Assembly: GCA_049698695.1 (NCBI GenBank)
Contig: JBAVYH010000168.1
Coordinates: 1 to 64,000, forward strand
Source of the DNA: Bog-375 sp049698695
GTDB taxonomy: Bacteria > Acidobacteriota > Terriglobia > Bryobacterales > Bryobacteraceae
DNA: 64,000 nucleotides
Direction: 5' to 3'
The stretch's first letter is position 1. Each line of letters begins with the position of its first letter. The notes beneath the pieces were generated by a model. It had not been told where the DNA came from, did no database searches, and saw only the letters and a program-made list of their open reading frames with translations. Position numbers and translations under genes: made by a program. Shown in pieces: positions 8,933 to 18,282 of this stretch.

Positions 8933-9358
8933 TTACTTGCGCTTGCACGGCTGCGAGTCCTTTCGCCCATGCACTTGGATGAGGGAGTACGAATCAAAGG
9001 AAACGCAGAGATCGCTATTTCCGTATTCAGAAAATCGGAACCAAAGGGACTGGATTGGCTTTCCGTCAGACGTAACCGTCAGGAGATGGCGCTGGTTAAG
9101 ATCCAGGTCCCCAATAACTACGCTCTCCTTGTGCGGCCAGAGGATCCACCGGCCATGATCAATCTTCACCGACAGAGTTGCCGGGTTGTAATCTCCGCCC
9201 GGAGAGATCCACCTCGGCGGTTGCGAAGAGATCGGTGCGAGGCAAACCGTTCCGCGTTGCGATTGTGGTTGGGCAGAAAGCACGGGAAACACTGCAAACG
9301 CGACCAACAACCGGCTCGCAAAAGGCTTTACCGCGCTAAGCTTTGCCACGCTCTTCAT
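8933..9358 (-). CDS. Small secreted protein of unknown function
   Basis: A protein of about 141 residues from the ATG at 9356-9358. Residues 1-30 (MKSVAKLSAVKPFASRLLVAFAVFPVLSAQ) form a signal peptide with a plausible cleavage after SAQ. The mature part is a small beta-rich domain (ISPGGDYNPATLSVKIDHGRWILWPHKESV, then LTVTSDGKPIQSLWFRFSEYG) with two cysteines. I do not recognise a named domain. An in-frame upstream ATG would add 13 residues but spoils the signal peptide. It lies between the toxin-antitoxin remnant and a divergent broken receptor gene. Confidence 0.6.
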   Translation of the reverse strand: MKSVAKLSAVKPFASRLLVAFAVFPVLSAQPQSQRGTVCLAPISSQPPRWISPGGDYNPATLSVKIDHGRWILWPHKESVVIGDLDLNQRHLLTVTSDGKPIQSLWFRFSEYGNSDLCVSFDSYSLIQVHGRKDSQPCKRK

Positions 9359-9483
9359 AGTCGAGATTCCGATTAGGAGTCTACCAAGAATTCGCAAGGT
9401 AACGATATGTGGTTACCGGAAACTGCCGGCCCAGAAGAGTTGGCGAGTTCATTTGGCTGTATCACGCCTGTCCGGGAGACTAA

Positions 9484-12258
9484 CCCACCACCAAGGGCTC
9501 CCTCGCGCAGACCGTTCACCGACAAGACCTTGCCCTGGGAGTTTGTTTCGGCCTTTCGAGTTACGCGCAGTCGAGTAGCGGCAGTTCGGGTACCATCCGC
9601 GGTTCGGTTCTCGATCCTTCCGGCGCGGCGGTGAAGGACGCGGTGGTGGAGATTCAGAACCCGGTTTCCCACTACAGCCGGAGCACGCCCACCGACAGCG
9701 AGGGGACCTTTCAATTCGACAACATCCCGTTCAACAACTATCACCTGACCGCCAGCGCCGCCGGCTTCCAGGTCGGCGCCCAGGACGTCAATGTTCGGAC
9801 GGCGGTGCCGGTGGAGCTGAAGATGAACCTGCAACTCGGCACCTCAAAGGTCACCGTGGACGTCGAAGGTTCGCAAGATTTGCTGGAGACGGTCCCGACC
9901 ACTCACACCGACGTTGACCGCGCCCTGTTCGACACGCTGCCGCTGGAGAGCCAATCCTCGTCGGTCAGCTCACTGGTGACGCTGAGCGTCCCCGGCATCG
10001 CCGCCGATTCGAACGGCCTGTTTCATGGGCTCGGCGATCACGCTGAAAACTCATTCTCGGTTGACGGCCAGCCCATCACCGACCAGCAGAGCAAGGTTTT
10101 CTCCAATCAGATTCCACTCGATTCCGTGCAATCCATGGAGGTGATCGAAGGCGCGCCGCCGGCCGAATATGGCGACAAGACCAGCGTGGTAATCGTGGCA
10201 ACCACGCGCTCCGGTATGGGCGTGACGCAGCCGCATGGCGAAGTCGATGCCTCCTACGGCAGCTTCGGCACCGGCAGTGGCGGCTTCAATCTCGCATACG
10301 GCGGCAACTCGTGGGGGAATTTTATTGCCGCCAACGGCCTGCAGAGCGGCCGATTTCTGGATGGGCCGGAGCTCTCCGTCATGCACGATCGTGGCAATGA
10401 AGAGAACTTCTTCGATCGGGTTGACCTCAAGCCTTCCCAGGCGGACACCCTCAATCTGAATTTCGGCTTCACTCGCTCATGGTTTCAGACCCCGAATTCG
10501 TTCGATGCCCAAAATGCCACCGCATGGTCCGGGCTGGTGGTCGATAACGGAGGCCTTGGCCCCAACGGCGTGCCAGTCGGTTCATCCGACCAGCGTTCCC
10601 AGATCCGCACGTTCAACATTGCGCCCGCCTGGACGCGCCTGCTCAATTCTCACACCGTGCTCACTCTCGGCACCTTCGCCCGGCAGGATCAGTACAATTA
10701 TTACCCGAGCGCAAATCCGTTCGCCGACCTGATCCCCGATCTGCAGTCCCAGACCATCGGCCAGAATCGCCGGCTTACCAATCTCGGCGTGCGCAGCAGC
10801 GTGTCATACGACAAGGGTGTCCACAACATCAAGGCGGGTGTCACCTATCAGGACACTATCCTCACCGAGCAAGACGCTCTCGGCCTAGTTAATCCCACCA
10901 CGAACGCGGTTTGCCTGAATGCCGACGGAAGTCCCAACACTCTCGCGTCGCTGACCGATCCGTCGCAGTGCACCGGAGCGCTGCAGCCGAATCCCGCATT
11001 TAATCCTCTCCTGGGCTGCTACGACCTCACCCGGACAGGACCCTTGCCGGCTTCCGACGGTTGCCCGAACTCTACCAGCGCCTTGTATCACTATTACGGA
11101 CACGCGGACGTTCGTGAGGTGGCTCTGTTCGTAGAAGACAGCATCACGCTCAAGCACTGGACATTCAACCTCGGGATACGCGGCGATATCTACCACGGCA
11201 TCACCAGCGCCACCCAGCCGGAGCCCCGTCTGGGAGTTGCTTACAATATCAAGCCAACCGGCACCGTGCTGCGGCTCTCCTATGCCCGCTCGCTCGAAAC
11301 GCCGTTCAATGAGAACCTCGTTCTTTCCAGTCTGGGCTGCAACGATCCGGTGATCAACGCCCTCATGTCGGCCGTGGGCCCTTGCGAGACCGCCCCGCTG
11401 AGTCCGGGGTGGCGCAATGAGTTCCACGCCGGTATCGAGCAGGCCTTTGGAAAATACCTGGTGATCGATGGCGAATATATCTGGAAATACACCCACGGAG
11501 CATAGGATTTCAGCGTGCTGGGCAACTCGCCGATCACTTTTCCGATCGAGTGGGAACGCTCCAAGATCCCCGGCTATGCGGTCCGCGCCAGCATGCCGAA
11601 CTTCCATGGGCTGACCGCGTACCTTGTCTTCTCGCACGTGGCGGCACGCTTCTTCACCCCGCAGATCAGCGGCATCGGCGCCACGCCGGGCGGCGCCACG
11701 GTTTTTCGCATCGACCACGACGAAAACTTCAACCAGACCACGCACGTCCAATACCAGCCGTGGAAAAAAGGTCCGTGGCTCAGTTTCAACTGGCGGTACG
11801 ATAGCGGCCTCGTCGCCGGCCCGGTGCCGTGCGCTGGTGGCAATTGCGCCAATGGGCCGGACGGGACGGATTCGCTTGTCGACGTTTCCAATCTTACGCC
11901 GGACCAGCAGTTCGAGGCGGGACTCTATTGCGGCAGCGTGCATGCCACTACCACCACACCGATCAGCCCCACCGGCATTTGCCCGGCGTCGCAGTATGGG
12001 TCCACGCTGCTCAAGATCCCAGCGGCCGGCACCGAGAATGACGACACCAACCCGCCGCGCATCGCGCCGCGCAGCCTGTTCGACATCGCCATTGGCCACG
12101 ACAACATCTTTGGCGGCGACAGATACAAGTGGAGCGCCCGCGTGACCGTGGTCAATCTGACCGATAAGGAAGCCCTGTACAATTTCCTGTCGACCTTCAG
12201 CGGCACCCACTACGTCACCCCGCGCGCCATCACCGCGTCGCTGGGCTTCCATTTCTAA
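9484..12258 (+). pseudogene. Oar-like TonB-dependent receptor, disrupted (no start codon, internal TAG)
   Basis: Encodes an outer-membrane receptor: signal-peptide-like LALGVCFGLSSYAQ (about 9526-9570), a carboxypeptidase-regulatory domain (GTIRGSVLDPSGAAVKDAVVE), a plug (FSVDGQPITDQ, PPAEYGDKTSVVIVATTRSG) and a beta-barrel ending ITASLGFHF. Two lesions are visible. No ATG, GTG or TTG occurs in frame between the stop at 9481 and the GTG at 9631, which lies inside the first domain. An in-frame TAG at 11503-11505 splits the barrel (YTHGA-stop-DFSVLGNSPITFP), where a Tyr codon is expected. The frame resumes directly and ends normally. Likely a pseudogene unless both are sequencing errors. Confidence 0.8.
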
Positions 12259-12305
12259 GCGCCGCCCAATCCTTGTCTTCGCCCCAGCCGCTTTGTCGCT
12301 GTGCG

Positions 12306-12332
12306 GGCTCCGTACGCCCCCGCTTCGGAGCC
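12306..12332. repeat. Intergenic hairpin after the receptor pseudogene
   Basis: GGCTCCG (12306-12312) pairs with CGGAGCC (12326-12332) around a 13-base C-rich loop. No T-run follows. It resembles the short palindromic units found in several intergenic gaps of this window, and may act as a transcript-stabilising or terminating element. Confidence 0.4.
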
Positions 12333-12469
12333 GCGACCGTCAGGGAGCGGATGCCGATTATTCAATGCGCCGTGTTTAGCGCCGCTGATTTATGGTCTCC
12401 ACACACTCCGCCAAGCGTGCGACGCTAGTAACAGCTTCCCGACGCCAGTCCACAGGCCGCGAAGCGACT

Positions 12470-14485
12470 ATGCCGGACAACCAATCCACCGCCAGGGCGC
12501 GCGCGCACGTCTCACATGTGAGGCTGTCGGTGCTACTGCTGGTCCTGGTCAATCTTGCGATTGTGGCGAAGCTCTTCGGCGTGGAGTACTCGTCCTACAC
12601 GGGATCCATTGAGGGCACCTTCATCGCGATTCCGCGCATCATGGCCAAGTATCCGGGTCAATGGCAATGGTGGCCGTTCTGGAACGGCGGGCTGCCGTTT
12701 GAGTGCGCCTACTTGCCGTTCACGCACTGGCTGGTGGCCGGATTCAGCTTGCTGACGCGGCTTTCCGCGGCGCGGTCCTTTCACATCGTGACGGCGGCAA
12801 TCTATCTGGGGAGCGCTCCGGCGGTCTTCTGGATGGCTTTGGAACTTAGCCGGCGGTTGGGCGCGAGCCTGATTGCCGCGCTGACGTACTCGTCGGTCTC
12901 GGCTTCCGCATTGCTGGTACCGGCGATTGCGGTCGATGCCGGCGGCGCGCTGAATCTCCGCCGCCTGCAGGCCCTGGTCTTCTATGGCGAGTCTCCCCAT
13001 ACGGTCGCACTGGCGCTGCTCCCGGTGGCGGTGGTCTGCTTCTCGCGCGCGCTCACCACGCGCCAGGTGAAATGGCAATTGCTGGCCGGCGTCGCGAGCG
13101 CCTGTGTGGTGTTGAGCAATGCGTTTGGGATTGTGATGCTGGCGCTGGCATTGCTGTGCTGGTGGATGGCCTTCCCGCAACGTCCCTGGTGGAAGGCGCC
13201 GCTCACCGTCGCAGCGATCGGCTTTCTCACCTGGTGCTGGATTTCGCCCTGGCTCAGCCCGAGCATGATCCGCGCGATTCACGCCAACGCGGCCACTACC
13301 GGCGGCGATTATCGATACACGGAGCGCACTTGGATCGCGCTGGCCCTGGTGGCCGCCGGCTTTCTGCTGCTCTGGCTCGTCCTGCGGCTCGGCAAGGCGC
13401 CTTCGCACCTTCGCTTCTTTCTGTTCCTGGGATATGTGCCCACCGCCATCGTGATGACCGGCTACTTTGGCAATGCGGCCATTATTTCGCAGCCTACCCG
13501 TTATCAATTAGACATGGATCTGGTGCTGCCGCTTGCCATCGTGTTCGCCGGCGCCTCGATTCTCGACCGGATTCCCGCGCGCGCGCGTTTCGCGGTATCG
13601 GCGGTCGTCGTCGCCGCCCTCGCCTTCCAGACCGTGCACTCGGCACTATTCGCTCGCGAGTTGATCCGCTCGGCCGAGCCCGGCGGCTTGAGCTGGTACC
13701 AGATCGCAAGCTGGCTGGACGCGCACCGCCCGGGCGAGCGAGCCTTCATCTCCGGATCGGCCAGCTTTTGGTACAACGACTTCACCGACAATCCTCAGCT
13801 CATGGGAGGGCACGATCAACATACCGTGAACACCTTCCTTCCCATCGTGCGTTTCACCATCTACAGCGGCATGAATGCCGGTGACCGCGATGCCGAGTAT
13901 TCCATCTTCTGGCTGAAGGCTTTCGGCACGCACCTGATCTCGGTCCCCGGCAGCGACGATCCCTACAGGGGTGCCTTGGTGCACCCGCGCAAGTTCGACG
14001 GCGTTCTTCCGCTGCTCTGGCGGTCCCAAGCCGGCTCGATCTATGAAGTGCCGGCCCGCTCCAGCTCACTGGCGCACGTCATCCCCGCCGCTGCAGTCGT
14101 CACCCGGACTCCGGTGCACGGTCTGGATATCGCGCCGGTCGAGGCCTATGTCGCGGCTCTGGAAGATCCTGCCTTTCCGCCCGCGGCGTTCCGATGGAAA
14201 AACCTGAGCGAAGCCGAGATTGACGCTACTGTAAGCCCCGGACAAGTGATCGGTGTTCAGGTGACCTATGAGCGGGGATGGGAGGCCTGGGCAAATGGCA
14301 AGCCGCAGCGGGTCTTCGGCGATGCCATCGGACAAATGGTGATTGTGCCCGATTGCCTCGGACCCTGCCGGATTTCACTTCGTTACACCGGAGGCTGGGA
14401 ACACCGCGCCACCCGCGCCATGAGTCTGGCGGCCATGCTGCTGGCGATGGTGCTGGGATGGAGGAGAAGAAGGAAACCGGAATGA
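12470..14485 (+). CDS. Polytopic membrane protein, GT-C glycosyltransferase-like
   Basis: A protein of 671 residues from the ATG at 12470 (the frame is open from 12392 but the first 26 codons are Arg/Ser-rich and unlikely to be translated). About eleven or twelve hydrophobic helices occupy residues 20-430. A first periplasmic loop (EYSSYTGSIEGTFIAIPRI) sits where GT-C enzymes carry acidic catalytic residues. A soluble periplasmic C-terminal domain and a last helix with a basic tail (GWRRRRK) follow. The layout fits lipid-linked sugar transferases or YfhO-like proteins; no diagnostic motif is present, so substrate and even transferase activity are uncertain. Confidence 0.65.
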   Translation: MPDNQSTARARAHVSHVRLSVLLLVLVNLAIVAKLFGVEYSSYTGSIEGTFIAIPRIMAKYPGQWQWWPFWNGGLPFECAYLPFTHWLVAGFSLLTRLSAARSFHIVTAAIYLGSAPAVFWMALELSRRLGASLIAALTYSSVSASALLVPAIAVDAGGALNLRRLQALVFYGESPHTVALALLPVAVVCFSRALTTRQVKWQLLAGVASACVVLSNAFGIVMLALALLCWWMAFPQRPWWKAPLTVAAIGFLTWCWISPWLSPSMIRAIHANAATTGGDYRYTERTWIALALVAAGFLLLWLVLRLGKAPSHLRFFLFLGYVPTAIVMTGYFGNAAIISQPTRYQLDMDLVLPLAIVFAGASILDRIPARARFAVSAVVVAALAFQTVHSALFARELIRSAEPGGLSWYQIASWLDAHRPGERAFISGSASFWYNDFTDNPQLMGGHDQHTVNTFLPIVRFTIYSGMNAGDRDAEYSIFWLKAFGTHLISVPGSDDPYRGALVHPRKFDGVLPLLWRSQAGSIYEVPARSSSLAHVIPAAAVVTRTPVHGLDIAPVEAYVAALEDPAFPPAAFRWKNLSEAEIDATVSPGQVIGVQVTYERGWEAWANGKPQRVFGDAIGQMVIVPDCLGPCRISLRYTGGWEHRATRAMSLAAMLLAMVLGWRRRRKPE

Positions 14486-14550
14486 ACGGAAGTGATCTCC
14501 AGCACACTGGCAGCTAAGATGCTGTTCGTAAAGGCGAGAGGAGAACTGTG

Positions 14551-15246
14551 ATGCGCAAGACGCTTGTAGCGATTTTGGCAATTGCAGGTTCCATGAGCAC
14601 CGTCGCCTTCGCGGCGGACAGACAAGTCAAGGTCGATGACAGACTGGACGCTTCGGCCGATACGCTGCACGACCTGATGAGGGCTGCCGATAAAGGTATC
14701 CCGCAGGACCTGATCAATAAGGCGCGCTGCGTGGTTGTCGTGCCAGGCATGAAAAAGGCCGGGTTCATCCTCGGCGCGAAGTATGGCCGCGGGTTCGCGG
14801 TATGCCGCCGCCACGGCGGCTCGGGATGGAGCGCGCCGGCCGCGGTCGAGGTTGAAGGCGGAAGTGTCGGGTTTCAGATTGGCCTTTCGGATACCGACAT
14901 TGTGTTACTCGTGATGAACGATGGCGGAATGAAGCACCTGTTGTCCGATAAGTTTACGATCGGTGGAGAGGCGACCGCGGCGGCGGGCCCAATTGGCCGC
15001 GATGCCGCCGCTGAGACCGACGCCGAGATGCAGGCGGAAATGCTGTCCTATTCCCGTTCGCACGGGCTGTTCGCGGGCATCTCTCTGGAAGGCGCGACGC
15101 TTCGTCCGGACGGGGAAAGCAACCGGCAACTCTACGGCCGCGATGCAACCAATCGTGAGATTCTGACCGGCGATTTCAAGACTCCGGCGGTCGCGTACCG
15201 TTTTGAACACGCGCTGAATCGGGAGTCGGCCCGGCGCAGCCGGTAG
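14551..15246 (+). CDS. SYLF (YSC84-like) lipid-binding domain protein, exported
   Basis: Protein of 231 residues with a signal peptide (MRKTLVAILAIAGSMSTVAFA). The mature part matches the SYLF/YSC84 domain: LHDLMRAADKGIPQDLINKARCVVVVPG, then GAKYGRGFAVCR, SVGFQIGLSDTDIVLLVMNDGG, LLSDKFTIGGEATAAAGPIGRDA. In eukaryotes this domain binds phosphoinositides; bacterial members are periplasmic and poorly understood. The ATG at 14551 has GGAGAA six bases upstream; a GTG one codon earlier is less likely. Confidence 0.88.
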   Translation: MRKTLVAILAIAGSMSTVAFAADRQVKVDDRLDASADTLHDLMRAADKGIPQDLINKARCVVVVPGMKKAGFILGAKYGRGFAVCRRHGGSGWSAPAAVEVEGGSVGFQIGLSDTDIVLLVMNDGGMKHLLSDKFTIGGEATAAAGPIGRDAAAETDAEMQAEMLSYSRSHGLFAGISLEGATLRPDGESNRQLYGRDATNREILTGDFKTPAVAYRFEHALNRESARRSR

Positions 15247-15300
15247 GCGCGGCTTTCGCATGGCAAGCTTTGCGAGTGTAGCGCACTATACACTGGTAAA

Positions 15301-17157
15301 GTGACTTTCACTCGACGCGCCGCGCCGCTTGCCGGCGCACTCCGGGCCGTCCCGCTGATGTTTGCGCTGGCTGGGACGCTCACGCCGCAAGCCGCACAGC
15401 CTGCTTCGAGCTGCGATAACACGCCCGCGTGGTCGCCCTGTGAACTGGTGTTCGACCTGAGCGCCGCGGCTGCCGCTGCCCATCGCGATCCTTATGCGAG
15501 CGTCGATCTGCGCGCCGAATTCCGCTCGCCTGAGATGCGCACCTATGCCTTGCCCGCTTTCTGGGATGGCGGCGGCCGCATGGTGCTGCGCTTTGCGCCA
15601 ACCGACGCCGGGCGCTGGGAGTACCGCCTTACCAGCAACCTGCCCGAGTGGGACGGGCTCGTCGGCAGCTTCACCGCCGCCGCTTCCGAAGCACTCGGCT
15701 TTATCCAGGTGGCCAACGTTCATCACTGGGCAACCACCGCCGCCAGGCAGCCGCACCTGTGGATGGGCGCGAGCGAGATGGGTTTCGCCAGGCTGGACGA
15801 CGCGGATTTCCGCGCCGTCGTGGATGCGCGCGCCGCGCAGAAGTTTAATCATCTGCGCGGACTGGTGCTCGGCGAAGGCCCGGTGTCCGGCTTCCGCGCA
15901 CCCGGCATTCCCGACCTGGCCTACTTCCAGCGCCTTGACGAGCGCATCGCCTACGTCAATTCCAAGGGCATGGTTGCCGACCTGGTTTTGGCTCCCAGCC
16001 CCGAAGCGTTCGTCCGCCTGCTGCCCGACCCTGCCGCGCGGCTCCGCTTCATCCGCTTTCTGGTGGGCCGTTGCGCCGCGCGCAACGTCACCTGGCAGGG
16101 CCTGCAGGAATTCGAAAGCCAGCCCGGCGCGCGCGCGCTGCTCAAGGAAACCGGCGCTCTCATCAAACAAATGGATCCGTATCAACACCCCCGCACCAGC
16201 GGCGCGCGCGTCACCTCGGCGCCGCTACTCGATGACGGCTGGATGGATTTCGCCGCGTACGGAACAGCCGATGCCGCCGTGGGCGCCATTGAGCATCAGC
16301 TCTATCAGGTACCGGGCGTCGCTCTCGAGCTCGCTCGCGAAGATAGCGGAGCGGGGAAGTCCGGACCCAATGACGTGGATGCCGCCGGATTCCGCCACCG
16401 GCTCTGGACGGCGGCCATGAACGGCCAGTACCCGACCTACGCCAATACCGGCTCGGGTCCGCAATTCACCAATTCGCCGGGCGCCAAGGCCATGACGATT
16501 TGGTTTAACCTCATGGCCGGCACGCGCCATTGGGACCTCGAACCCTACTTCGACGTCGATGGCGGCCGCGCGATGGCGCTTCCCGGCGTCGAGTACATCG
16601 TTTATATCGATAAGCCCGGCCCGATCGAGCTCACCGTGGAGCACCACGGCTACGATGTCTACTGGATGGATCCGGCCGATGGCTCCATTACCGCGCGCCG
16701 GCGGTGGGGCGGCGACCATTTCACCAGCGAGCCTCCCGACCGCTATCACGACTGGGTGTTGCACGTGGTCCGGGAAGCCACCCTCGAAAGCATGAACCGC
16801 AGTTACAAATTCGAATCGCGCGACGTTCCGGTGCAGGAGATCGTCATCGATCCCGCCAAAGTGGTTTACGACATCGTGCAGCCCACCGGCCCGCTTACCG
16901 CCGGCCGCCCGGCGCACTTCTCGGCCAAGATCACGCGCACCAGCCGCGCTACCCGCTCCATGCTTTGGATGTGGACCGCCGAAGTGACTGCGGACCACGA
17001 GGGGTATCGGGTGCTCGGCACCGCGCGGCAAGGCGATTTCACGCTGCCCGACGGCCTGGCCGTCAATTATCCGGCCATTGCGCTGCTGCGCCTTTACGCC
17101 ATGAATGGCTACGGCACCGTTTACATGGCGGCCAAAGGATACGATCTGAACCGGTGA
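15301..17157 (+). CDS. Exported glycoside-hydrolase-like protein (DUF5060 / DUF4038 type)
   Basis: A 618-residue secreted protein starting at GTG 15301, with a signal peptide (residues about 1-33). A DUF5060-like beta domain follows (VFDLSAAAAAAHRDPYASVDLRAEF; FAPTDAGRWEYRLTS). A TIM-barrel region of the DUF4038/apiosidase type comes next (HHWATTAARQPHLWMGASEMGF; RAAQKFNHLRGLVLGEG), then a C-terminal beta region like putative collagen-binding domains (YIVYIDKPGPIELTVEHHGYDVYWMDPADG). This architecture is typical of extracellular polysaccharide-degrading proteins. The substrate is not predictable. Its last four bases overlap the tsaB start. Confidence 0.75.
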   Translation: MTFTRRAAPLAGALRAVPLMFALAGTLTPQAAQPASSCDNTPAWSPCELVFDLSAAAAAAHRDPYASVDLRAEFRSPEMRTYALPAFWDGGGRMVLRFAPTDAGRWEYRLTSNLPEWDGLVGSFTAAASEALGFIQVANVHHWATTAARQPHLWMGASEMGFARLDDADFRAVVDARAAQKFNHLRGLVLGEGPVSGFRAPGIPDLAYFQRLDERIAYVNSKGMVADLVLAPSPEAFVRLLPDPAARLRFIRFLVGRCAARNVTWQGLQEFESQPGARALLKETGALIKQMDPYQHPRTSGARVTSAPLLDDGWMDFAAYGTADAAVGAIEHQLYQVPGVALELAREDSGAGKSGPNDVDAAGFRHRLWTAAMNGQYPTYANTGSGPQFTNSPGAKAMTIWFNLMAGTRHWDLEPYFDVDGGRAMALPGVEYIVYIDKPGPIELTVEHHGYDVYWMDPADGSITARRRWGGDHFTSEPPDRYHDWVLHVVREATLESMNRSYKFESRDVPVQEIVIDPAKVVYDIVQPTGPLTAGRPAHFSAKITRTSRATRSMLWMWTAEVTADHEGYRVLGTARQGDFTLPDGLAVNYPAIALLRLYAMNGYGTVYMAAKGYDLNR

Positions 17158-17822
17158 CGCCTCTCATTCTGGCCGTCGACACCACGCACGAACACGGCAG
17201 CCTGGCGCTGGCGGGGGCTGGCGATCTGCTCGAGCAGGTGGCGCTGGAATCGGCTTCCGGTTTCGCCCACGTGATCTACGCTCACCTGGAAGCGCTACTC
17301 GGTCGCCACCGCGTTTCGGTTGGCGAAATCGATTGTTTCGCTGCGGCGGCCGGCCCGGGCGCCTTCACCGGCGTGCGCGTCTGCCTGGCCTGCGTAAAGG
17401 GGCTGGCGGAAGCGGCGGGCAAGCCGGCCGTGGCGGTCTCGGATCTCGCCGCCATCGCCTCCTTCGGCACAGCGCCCTTGCGCGCGGCCCTGCTTGATGC
17501 CCGCCGCGGTGAAGTCTACGCGGCGCTCTACGATGCCGCCGGCTGCCTGGTGCGCCCCGAGGCCGTCGCCCCGCCGGCGCGCTGGCTGGACACACTGCCC
17601 GAAGGCGTCGAATTGGTCTCGCCAGATTTCGGTCCGTTTGTCGATGCGCTCGCTGCTTCTCGACTTCGCGATGCTCGCCGCACCACTGCGCCCCGTGCCC
17701 TGGCGTCAGCCATCGCCCGCATCGCGTGGCAGCGCTGGCAAGCGGGCGAGGTCTCGGACCCCGCCGCCCTGGATGCCAATTACGTCCGCCGCTCGGATGC
17801 CGAGCTTCTGTGGAAGGGCTGA
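17154..17822 (+). CDS. tsaB: tRNA threonylcarbamoyladenosine biosynthesis protein TsaB
   Basis: TsaB is the inactive-ATPase partner that supports TsaD in forming t6A37 on ANN-decoding tRNAs. The 222-residue protein starts LILAVDTTHEHGSLAL and carries the family signature AAGPGAFTGVRVCLACVKGLA (in two parts), then LLDARRGEVYAALYD. The GTG start at 17154 overlaps the stop of the preceding hydrolase gene (GTGA), suggesting translational coupling although the two functions are unrelated. Length is normal. Confidence 0.93.
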   Translation: MTPLILAVDTTHEHGSLALAGAGDLLEQVALESASGFAHVIYAHLEALLGRHRVSVGEIDCFAAAAGPGAFTGVRVCLACVKGLAEAAGKPAVAVSDLAAIASFGTAPLRAALLDARRGEVYAALYDAAGCLVRPEAVAPPARWLDTLPEGVELVSPDFGPFVDALAASRLRDARRTTAPRALASAIARIAWQRWQAGEVSDPAALDANYVRRSDAELLWKG

Positions 17823-18282
17823 GCCACCCGCGCTGTCCTCGCCAAAGCGCAGGTATTCTCTCCCATCCTATTGATTTAACATGTCTTATCTGGAACAAGC
17901 CATCGGCTCGGCGGGCCCGTTACGGCTGGCGCAGAGCCACAAGTGCCTCAAAACACGGCCCAAAACAAGAAATGCTCACCCCGAAGGGTGAGCATTTTGT
18001 CCCCCCTGTTCTACCAGGGGTGATGTTCGATGGGAGAATCAGTTTCGACGGAATCGCAATCCGCCAAAAGCTTTTGTAGTTGGATCTTATTTCCCCGCGG
18101 CTTCTAAGTCAAGCAGAAATCCGGTCCGTTTTTTTAGGCCGTAAGCTGCTCTTATGCCCCAACTTGCAGCAATGCGCGAAATCTTACAATGGTAGCGCAA
18201 TGCCGGAAAAGGCCTCGAAACAGCCTGAGGATTTCTTTCTAAGAAGCAGATATAACGCAATTTATGAAAATCGCACTAGCCC
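17823..18282. other. Intergenic region between convergent genes
   Basis: About 460 bases between tsaB and the convergent membrane-protein gene. It holds one strong hairpin terminator (17970-17993) and AT-richer DNA with short homopolymer T runs (around 18130). No open frame with a ribosome site or recognisable product was found. A small RNA between 18000 and 18280 cannot be excluded, but I see no family match. Confidence 0.5.
17970..17998. terminator. Strong bidirectional intrinsic terminator
   Basis: A perfect 12-base stem AAATGCTCACCC (17970-17981) / GGGTGAGCATTT (17986-17997) with a 4-base loop CGAA. On the plus strand it runs into TTTT. On the minus strand the loop reads UUCG closed by C-G, the very stable tetraloop form. 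It separates the plus-strand tsaB from the minus-strand gene at 18283-19245. Confidence 0.8.

Noticed and set aside
8806..8997. A 63-codon minus-strand frame before the antitoxin gene
   Set aside because: It overlaps the secreted-protein gene and lacks a ribosome site or known motif.
10885..12252. A 455-codon minus-strand frame opposite the TonB receptor
   Set aside because: The plus strand encodes a recognisable barrel; the antisense product shows no domain.
12533..13507. A 324-codon minus-strand frame opposite the first GT-C-like protein
   Set aside because: The product is a Gln/Arg-rich shadow of a well-formed membrane protein.
18025..18280. Possible tmRNA or other small RNA (a GGGAGAATCAGTTTCGACGG-like phrase)
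   Set aside because: No tag reading frame ending in Ala-Ala-stop and no tRNA-like 3' end could be found.
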